The notes under the pieces are model-generated. The model did not search any database. It saw only the letters and a list, made by a program, of their open reading frames with translations, and was not told where the DNA came from. Shown piece after piece: positions 18,051 through 23,913 of a stretch of DNA of 23,913 nucleotides (positions are counted from its first letter, which is position 1; each line of letters starts with the position of its first letter). The stretch comes from Chara braunii. Its lineage: Eukaryota; Streptophyta; Charophyceae; Charales; Characeae. The stretch is from NCBI GenBank assembly GCA_003427395.1, contig BFEA01000175.1, positions 1,299,011 to 1,322,923 of the forward strand, given 5' to 3'. A program made the translations under genes and the position numbers.

Positions 18051-18266
18051 CTGTGTAAAAAAAGGAGGAAAATAACATACATGCATCATAAAACAATTGA
18101 CATTGACAAAATGAGAAGACCAGAAACCAGACTCTGCAAGAGCATGACCAGAGAAACGAGACTGAAGAGTANTACACAGTGTATGCAGGGAGCAACCATC
18201 GGAGGGCTGCAGTCACTAATAAATAATAATGTCGTAATACATCATAGTAACTGAAAAGAGAGAACC

Positions 18267-18740
18267 TCAATCAATGATAATAAGCGGTACCCCCTCGTGA
18301 GTAAGTGTTGTCGTCTGGGACTTCATATCTGGCCCCTCGTCATTGACAACTTGCGTGGCTATCGACTCTGGAACCACGTAGCTGATGTCGAGAGGCGCTG
18401 CTAGATCAATCTTGCAGATATAGGCCATGCATCTAGCCATCTGCTCGTCTGCGACGCTCCTGAGATAAAGCTCCTCCGCAAGAATGATATCGCTTGAAGC
18501 TCCAATCAATATCTCAATACGTCCTCTCCCAACAGAGTAGATGTAGGAAACCTCGAGAAAGCGATCTCCGTAAAGAGGCTTTCGATAAGCCTGCATAGCA
18601 AAGTCTGTCCCGACCAAATGACTATAGCCATCTCCGAGGTATGGGACCGGACCCTCCCCTCTTGGGGGACCAATAACTGTCTCAGACCTAGGGTCGTCTG
18701 ACATGTAGGATTCAATCACCCTCAAGAAGATACCGTGCAA
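18267..18740 (-). CDS. Orphan ORF, 157 residues
   Basis: ATG at 18740, no recognised domain. Mixed composition without low complexity: FLEVSYIYSV, then IEILIGASSDIILAEELYL, then a Cys-containing helix ARCMAYICKIDL. It looks protein-like. It is not a gag-N-domain copy. Residues 85-130 resemble the middle of array ORF C in spacing (EV...IGA...helix), which hints at a second shared family but is weak. It follows the ORF at 18822-19367 on the same strand with an 81-base gap. Both lie upstream of the presumed LTR, so they may belong to a different element or to a very long LTR. Confidence 0.4.
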   Translation of the reverse strand: MHGIFLRVIESYMSDDPRSETVIGPPRGEGPVPYLGDGYSHLVGTDFAMQAYRKPLYGDRFLEVSYIYSVGRGRIEILIGASSDIILAEELYLRSVADEQMARCMAYICKIDLAAPLDISYVVPESIATQVVNDEGPDMKSQTTTLTHEGVPLIIID

Positions 18741-18821
18741 GAAGATGTGCGATCCTCCTCAATGTCGCCCTCCGACGTCTGCGCTCACTGGTCTTCAACG
18801 CTCCTGTCGCTGTCAACAAAC

Positions 18822-19367
18822 TCAACCCCTGTGAGTGTCCCAGTCGAAATAATCGCCAAGATCAAGGTCACTCACAGAACAGGGCTCCAAATCCGACTGA
18901 TCTGTCTCTGATTCCGGGACACATATAGTGATTGGGACTCCGGATTTGGTTCTCTCTCTCTGGATCCGGTCGTCCTTCCGCCTCTTCTCCTTGNTGNGGG
19001 GCTCACTAAGGGGCTTGGGGTTGCATCCGTCAAAATCGAAGAGCACACCCCCAAGAGCTGAAGGTACNCGAGNAAACACCACGTGCAACCAGTTGTCCCT
19101 CCAATAGCTCTCCCTGTGAAATATGTAATCCGCAATCCTGTCATATGTGGTGCCCTTCACTCCCGTCTCNGCCCCCTTCACCGAGTAGGTGATCACGATC
19201 GTGTGTCTCGAAGTCGANGACTCATTAGCCCTTATAGTGAAACTCTGATGTCCCACATGTCTGTAGCAGAACCTCTCAATCAATCTACCCCACTTAGGGG
19301 TAGTCTCACGACGTCGGGCCAGCTTGGATGGAATGCACGCTCTCACTAATGCAGATACTCCCTCCAA
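18822..19367 (-). CDS. Orphan ORF, 181 residues, with assembly Ns
   Basis: Open from 19367 to TGA at 18822, with at least seven N bases, so several residues are unknown. The N-terminus is basic (PSKLARRRETTPKWGRLIERF), the middle has TTYDRIADYIFHRESYWRDNW and SALGGVLFDFDGCNP, and the last ~60 residues are charged then strongly acidic (SVSDLDLGDYFDWD). After the stop another frame remains acidic for a short way, so the true end may differ. I do not recognise it. No zinc, protease or polymerase motif. A nuclear or chromatin role would be a guess. Confidence 0.4.
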   Translation of the reverse strand: MEGVSALVRACIPSKLARRRETTPKWGRLIERFCYRHVGHQSFTIRANEXSTSRHTIVITYSVKGXETGVKGTTYDRIADYIFHRESYWRDNWLHVVFXXVPSALGGVLFDFDGCNPKPLSEPXXKEKRRKDDRIQRERTKSGVPITICVPESETDQSDLEPCSVSDLDLGDYFDWDTHRG

Positions 19368-19399
19368 NACCTGACCAGATAGTAATCANCAACTCAATG

Positions 19400-19700
19400 T
19401 GGAGGCCTGTCTNAATGCCCTGACTGAACTGCAACTCAATATAGGNTCCGCCTAAATGGGTCCGGCTGAACAGCAACTCAATATAAAGCCCGCCTGAATG
19501 GGCCCGGCTGAACANCAGTTATCTTAGAAGCAAGGGCCCGCNTGAAGGGGCCTGGCTAAAAACTGCAACAATCTCAAGAGGTGGGACCGCCTAAAGGGGC
19601 CCGGCTGAACAACAATAATCTCAAATAGGCCCGCCTGAAGGGCCCGGCTGAACAGCAACAATCTCACGTAGGCCCGCCTGAAGGGCCCGGCTGAACAGCA
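19400..19700. repeat. Tandem repeat, 42-48 bp period
   Basis: Units carry 'GGCCCGCCTGAAGGGCCCGG' followed by 'ctgaacagcaa.aatctca'. The GGCTGAA string recurs at 19464, 19506, 19602, 19646 and 19689, with GGCTAAA at 19554. The core GGCCC/GGGCC can fold over a 7-nt loop. Confidence 0.8.
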
Positions 19701-19880
19701 ACCGATCAGTAGAACATATCATGCACAAGGACCAGTCACAAATGCTGAATGTACTGGGGCTAGTTTGAGCCAGGTCATCTGTGCAGGGACTGAACTGCCA
19801 ATGCTCCCCGTGCGAGGGAAAATATTATGTGCATGAGGTGTTGCTGATCAACAGGAGCGTGATGGCAAATCATCCCAGCT
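19701..19880. other. Spacer between repeat blocks
   Basis: No repeat or gene recognised. Confidence 0.4.
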
Positions 19881-19889
19881 AGCAATCTT

Positions 19890-20395
19890 ATGCTCGAGCG
19901 TACATGGGCTTGCACTCAAATGACAATATCTAGCCTGGGCGCACGCATATCCAGCGGAAGTGCACATGGGCGCGCACTCAAATAACTATATCCAGTTTGG
20001 GCGCACACGGGCGCGCACTCTAATAGCAATGCCAGGTTTGGGCGCGCATGGGCGCGCACTCTAACTTCAATGCCAAGCTTGGGCGCGTATGGGCGCGCAC
20101 TCTAACTGCAATACCAAGCTTGGGCGCGCATGGGCGTGCACTCTAACTGCAATACCAAGCTTGGGCGCGCATGGGCGCGCACTTGAAAATAATAACTGGT
20201 CTGGGCGCGCGCGGGCGTGCACTTAAGAAATAATATCTAGTCTGGGCGCGCGCGGGCGCGCACTTTTAAATGATATCTGGTCTGGGCGCGCGCGGGCACG
20301 TAATTAAAATATAAAATCTGGTCTGGGCGCGCGCGGGCGCGTACTTAAAATCTGGTCTGGGCGCACGCGGGCGCGCACTTAAAAATATAATATCT
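19890..20395. repeat. GC-rich tandem repeat based on TGGGCGCGC..GGGCGCGCAC
   Basis: About eleven units, each with two GGGCGCGC-like blocks and an AT-rich spacer that drifts along the array: 'actctaactgcaatacc aagct' in the middle, 'acttaaaatatctggtc' to the right. Period is about 48 bp in the centre. Alternating GCGCGC tracts are candidates for Z-DNA. Confidence 0.8.
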
Positions 20396-20619
20396 CAATC
20401 TGATGGTCAAAATTCAATCTTTGTTTGGGACCAATATACTACTGCTTGTAACATGATGGAGTGATTACTGCGCGCAAAACTTGGCCTTCTCTTAGGGCCA
20501 GACCATTATTGCCATCAAATGAGAGTTGGTCAGCAGAGTATGAGTAGACAAAATACTTAGTTGAAATGGACACTGGCGCTCCTGGTTCGAAATTGGTCAT
20601 GCATGACCATCACTCATGG

Positions 20620-20745
20620 TGCGCAAGAGCGCACAGTTGCGAACAACAGAAAATGGCCCTCAATCATGGTGCGCAACAGCGCACGAATAACAAAATGGTT
20701 CTCAGTCATAGTGCGCAACAGCGCACAGTTGCAAATAGCAAAATG
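20620..20745. repeat. Three-copy repeat with GTGCGC/GCGCAC hairpin
   Basis: 'GTGCGCAAcAGCGCAC' occurs at about 20631, 20671 and 20711, each followed by 'agttgc..a.' or 'gaataac' and 'aaaatgg'. Each core pairs GTGCGC with GCGCAC over a 4-nt loop. Confidence 0.75.
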
Positions 20746-21046
20746 GCCCTTGCGAATTGCACAATGACTCTTGTGAATAGCACTATGTTCAGAAAATGGC
20801 TCTTGCGAATAGCACAGTGTTTTGAAATGGCTCTTGCGAATAGCACTATGTTCAGAAATGGCTCTTGCGAATAGCACAGTGTTCTGAAATGGCTCTTGCG
20901 AATAGCACTGTGTTCAAAAATCGCTCTTGCGAATAGCAGAGTGTTCTGAAATGGCTCTTGCGAATAGCACAGTGTTCTGAAATGGCTCTTGCGAATAGCA
21001 CAATGCTCAGAAATGGCCCTTGCGAATAGCACAATGCTCAGAAATG
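20745..21046. repeat. 31-bp tandem repeat
   Basis: The string CTTGCGAATAGCA recurs with exact 31-base phasing: TTGCG at 20803, 20834, 20865, 20896, 20927, 20958, 20989 and 21020, with two less regular copies at 20750 and 20771. The minus-strand open frames here only reflect the repeat. Confidence 0.9.
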
Positions 21047-21560
21047 GTATGGTGCGTTCTCTGCACAGTTGCGGAAACACTCAGACATGGTTCTCAGGTA
21101 CGGTGCGCTCTCTGCGCACAATTGCAAAATACTCAAGTATGGCCCTCGAGTACGGTGCACACTGCTCACGGTGACCAACTGCGAAATACTCTGATGTGGC
21201 CCTCGGATATGGCCCTCAAACATGGTGCGAACAGCGCACAGCATAGTGCGAACGACGCACAGTTGAGATATGACCCTCAAACATGGTGCAAACAGCGCAC
21301 AGCATAGTGTGAACGGCGCACAGTTCAGATATGACCCTCAAGCATGGTGCGAACAGCGCACAACATAGTGCGAACGGCGCACAGTTCAGATATGGCCCTC
21401 AGATATGGCCCTCAAGCATGGTGCGAACAGCGCACAACATAGTGCGAACGGCGCACAGTTCATATATGGGCCTCAGATATGGCCCTCAAGCATGGTGCGA
21501 ACAGCGCACAGCATAGTGCAAACGGCGCACAGTTCAGATATGAACCTCAGATATGGCCCT
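21047..21560. repeat. 61/74-bp tandem repeat with paired GTGCG/CGCAC hairpins
   Basis: CATGG starts units at 21221, 21282, 21343, 21417 and 21491: two 61-bp steps, then two 74-bp steps after a 13-bp internal duplication of 'atatggccctcag'. Each unit holds two hairpins, GTGCG-aacag-CGCAC and GTGCG-aacgg-CGCAC. The left part (21047-21220) contains diverged relatives such as GTGCGCtctctGCGCAC. Confidence 0.85.
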
Positions 21561-21599
21561 CAGATGGTGCAGGCAAACTCACAAAATCGGCTTGATAAC

Positions 21600-21850
21600 C
21601 GAGCAGGCACGTTCTCAAGATTGGGTTGTTTCTCAGTGTGACTGTGCAGGCAGTCTCAAAACCAACTTGGCACTTGATGTGACCGCGCAGGCAGTCTCAA
21701 AACCAACTTGGCACTTGACGTGACCGCGCAGGCAGTCTCAAAATTAACTAGGCATTTGATGTGACTGCGCAGGCGGTCTCAAAATCGACTTAATTACTCA
21801 AAAGTGGCCGCGCAGGCAGTCTCAAAATCGGTACAGCACCTGCATTTATC
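21600..21850. repeat. 41-bp tandem repeat
   Basis: 'gcaggcagtctcaaaa' recurs at 21646, 21687, 21728, 21769 and 21812 (steps of 41, 41, 41 and 43), with 'ccaacttggcacttga.gtgac' between copies. Confidence 0.85.
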
Positions 21851-22470
21851 AGAAAGTGCAGTGTCGCACCTGGACTAAACTGCGCACAGTTGCAGTTCCC
21901 GAGATTATCAGAGGCAAAGTTTTGAAATGTCGTATCTGGCGGGTTCGACGCGCAGTGTCACAATCCAAGTGCGCACAGTCGCAGTCCTTCACAATCACTT
22001 TGGTAGGGCTTTGCAGATCGATTATGTGAAATCACACTTTGCGCAGTGTCGCACGTAGATGGGCACAGTCGTAGGGACATGCTCTAATTAAGGCGCAGCA
22101 AATTGGCATACTTCAATTGACTGCCTCCTAGCGCAACCAATCGAAAATCGAGTGCCCTCTTGGCACAATAAAGACAGTGAATCAGCATACTTATTTTGAG
22201 TACCGCGGCACAGCCAAGCAAAGGATTATGAAAACTCAGTTCCAATGACTCACGGCACAGCTAATCAGCGGACTCAATTTGATTGCTCGTCGGCGCTCGT
22301 CTCAAAGCCAACTCTCAGATACAGCATTTGAGCGCACGGCTCATAACCAGTCATCATGTGCAATGCTCTTCAACGTTCAGTTCAGGGTCAACCCTCAGAT
22401 ACAGCACGTGAGCGCATGATTCATGACCAATCAACAGAGCTCATGCATAGTGCACACAGATCAGATACGG
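21851..22470. repeat. Degenerate longer-period repeats
   Basis: 'gcgcagtgtcgcac' and 'tgcgcacagt.gcag' recur loosely at about 90-bp intervals up to 22080. Between 22260 and 22470 'ctcagatacagca..tgagcgca..ctcat' recurs two to three times. No gene. Confidence 0.6.
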
Positions 22471-22489
22471 CACGTACATAGCTCATGGA

Positions 22490-22720
22490 GGCGGTTGAAA
22501 AGGAGAGGGAAAGAGAAGAGAGAGAGAAGAGAGAGAAGAGAGGATGAGAGAAGGAGAAGGGGTGAGAAAAGGAAAGTGAGGGACCAATCTTGCCCCTCCC
22601 GTTCCTTCCCTTGCTTGCCTCCTGCTCGATTCTCTTGCCTCCTGCTCCACGCTCCCTCGTGCTCCTGCTGGCACGTCGCTATTCTTTGGCTCGTGCCTTT
22701 CGCTCCTTGTCGTTCCGCCA
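22490..22720. repeat. Polypurine tract followed by polypyrimidine-rich sequence
   Basis: 22491-22582 is almost pure A/G with GAGA runs. 22590-22710 is C/T-rich, with 'cttgcctcctgctc' occurring twice. Reported frames on both strands are composition artefacts. Triplex-forming potential is inference. Confidence 0.7.
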
Positions 22721-22889
22721 AGGCTGCAGTGCTCACGTAAGCAAGGGTTCTCTCGCCGTCTGATGCGCTACTTGCGTCTCACGCATGCTGATCTCTGTCT
22801 CTTGGGTGACGTGGCCTCTCGTTTATAATGGAGAGGTCAAGGGATCGTGGCTGAGTGCTGCGGTCCCAAGGTCATGGCTGTGGTCAAAC

Positions 22890-23200
22890 TCTAGACCGGG
22901 CCTGTGCTAAAAATAGCAGCAGTCTCGACCTCGGGATATGAACAGTCAGTCCTATTTTTAGAACGGGACTGGCGCAGGCCCAGTTCCCGATAGATGAACA
23001 GTCAGTCTCACGCTAAAAATAGCGTGGGGCTGTGTTATTTTTAGAACGGGACTGGCGCAGGCCCAGTNCCCGGTAGATGAACAGTCAGTCCCACGCTAAA
23101 AATAGCAAGGGGCTGTGTTATTTTTAGAACGGGACTGGCGCAGGCCCGACTTTGGTAAACGAACAGTCAGTGTCGTGCTAAAAATAGCACATGACCCTAT
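22890..23200. repeat. 83-bp tandem repeat with GCTAAAAATAGC hairpin
   Basis: Units contain 'gaacagtcagt', 'gctaaaaatagc', 'tatttttagaacgggactgg' and 'cgcaggcccag'. Hairpin cores lie at about 22904-22919, 23009-23026, 23092-23106 and 23174-23190. The full 83-bp step is clear between the second and third, and near 81 to the fourth. One unit has an N at 23068. Confidence 0.85.
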
Positions 23201-23600
23201 TTTAATTATTCGGGCCTGGCTGTTCATCCATATGGCTACTTAGGGCTATTCCTTTCCTGGCTGGGTTACGCCGTCGTGTCGATCCGGTCCCAACCGGTCA
23301 AACTTGAATATCTTGCTAACCCTTGGTCCGTTTCAAGTGCCGTTTGAACCGGACTCCACTAATTGGCCCATTGCGGTCGCGTCGGTCCAGTCCAACGGGG
23401 ACGATTCAGGTCTTCGGAGGACCGTACTGCCGCGCCGTCTTTCCCTTGATCTCGGCTCAGGGGAAATCCATCCGACGCGCTAGGGTCCAGTTTGACCATG
23501 ACTGGACGTCCCTAGGCGTGATTTAGACGCATCGCGGGGTTGACTGCAGCGAGTCATTTTTCGTTGTTGCGCCTCATCGTCTTCCGACAGCGTGTAGTAA
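23201..23600. other. Unassigned stretch
   Basis: GC-rich unique-looking sequence with a 67-codon plus-strand frame (23323-23526) that has no recognisable domain and is probably spurious. Confidence 0.4.
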
Positions 23601-23664
23601 TGCATATTTCAATGTTCTAGAGGTGGATTCATTCAATTTTGCTCATCCTATCGATGGAAGTACC

Positions 23665-23731
<67 letters not shown>

Positions 23732-23880
23732 ACTCTCTCTCTCTCACTCACACACACACAAGTGTGGCAGTCACAGACAATGTATATTTTCATGTTCTAG
23801 CGATAGATTCGTTCGATTTTACTCATCCTATCGATGAAAGTACCCTCTTTGTCTCTCTCTCACACACTTGCACACACACA
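23600..23880. repeat. Two-copy ~179-bp satellite with CT and CA microsatellites
   Basis: 23600-23671 and 23779-23850 align over 72 positions with about ten mismatches counted by eye ('catgttctag..', 'ctcatcctatcgatg.aagt'). Each is followed by a (CT)n run, long in copy 1 (about 23669-23727), then (CA)n (about 23748-23760 and 23860-23885). The open frame running off the window end is only the microsatellite reading. Confidence 0.9.
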
Positions 23881-23913
23881 CACACGTGTAGTTTGCATCT
23901 GACAGCTCCTTAG

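Noticed and set aside
20620-21560. CRISPR array
   Set aside because: Repeat units abut or share diverged spacers, no unique spacers of constant length, eukaryotic context, no cas genes.
20614-21641. Repeat-spanning ORFs on both strands
   Set aside because: Open frames created by tandem units; present on both strands and without domain content.
22461-22740. Charged or Ser-rich ORFs over the GA/CT tract
   Set aside because: Low-complexity translation of purine- and pyrimidine-rich DNA.

Overview
This is a repeat-dominated stretch of a nuclear eukaryotic genome from a draft assembly (isolated N bases at 18172, 18994-19550 and 23068). I see no bacterial gene organisation, no CRISPR array, and no rRNA or tRNA gene. 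The recognisable proteins belong to Ty3/gypsy-type LTR retrotransposons and all lie on the minus strand. A likely primer-binding site (minus strand, 17740-17721) resembles the tRNA-Asp type common in plant Ty3/gypsy elements. With the long CT/CA microsatellites, this makes a plant-lineage host (for example a charophyte alga) my best guess. A fungus is not excluded. The host call is inference.

Layout: 1-930 is non-coding and rich in short perfect hairpins. 1320-1815 is a tandem repeat. 1828-7888 (minus) is a degraded Ty3/gypsy element reading gag, zinc-knuckle remnant, linker, protease, reverse transcriptase, RNase H, integrase. It is broken by several in-frame stops and at least four frameshifts. 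7889-9300 is GC-rich and holds two diverged copies, about 630 bp apart, of a module with a TATA-like core and terminal hairpins. 9958-11646 is a train of hairpins ending in ten copies of an element with a conserved ATCTTA loop and varying, compensating stems. 12450-14400 is strongly pyrimidine-rich on the plus strand, with one possible decayed minus-strand ORF. 14434-14463 is a poly(A) run.

15296-17486 (minus) is the most unusual part. Five ORFs are packed head to tail with gaps or overlaps of only 3 to 20 bases. Four of them (A, B, D, E) are diverged versions of one ~125-residue domain, and the same domain is the N-terminus of the gag at 7888. Just upstream of the array are a leader, the tRNA-Asp-like primer-binding site and the end of a presumed LTR, so the array sits where an LTR element would carry gag. 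Two further orphan ORFs (18267-18740 and 18822-19367) lie upstream.

19380-23200 is a chain of tandem-repeat blocks with periods of 31, 41, 42-48, 61/74 and 83 bp. Several have small hairpins as their core. The window ends in a two-copy ~179-bp satellite with long CT and CA microsatellites.

The protein-coding content is thus retroelement-derived. Pol is clearly dead, while the gag-N-domain ORFs are largely open, which is the contrast most worth following up. Alignments and base counts here were made by eye from the sequence; no database search was run.
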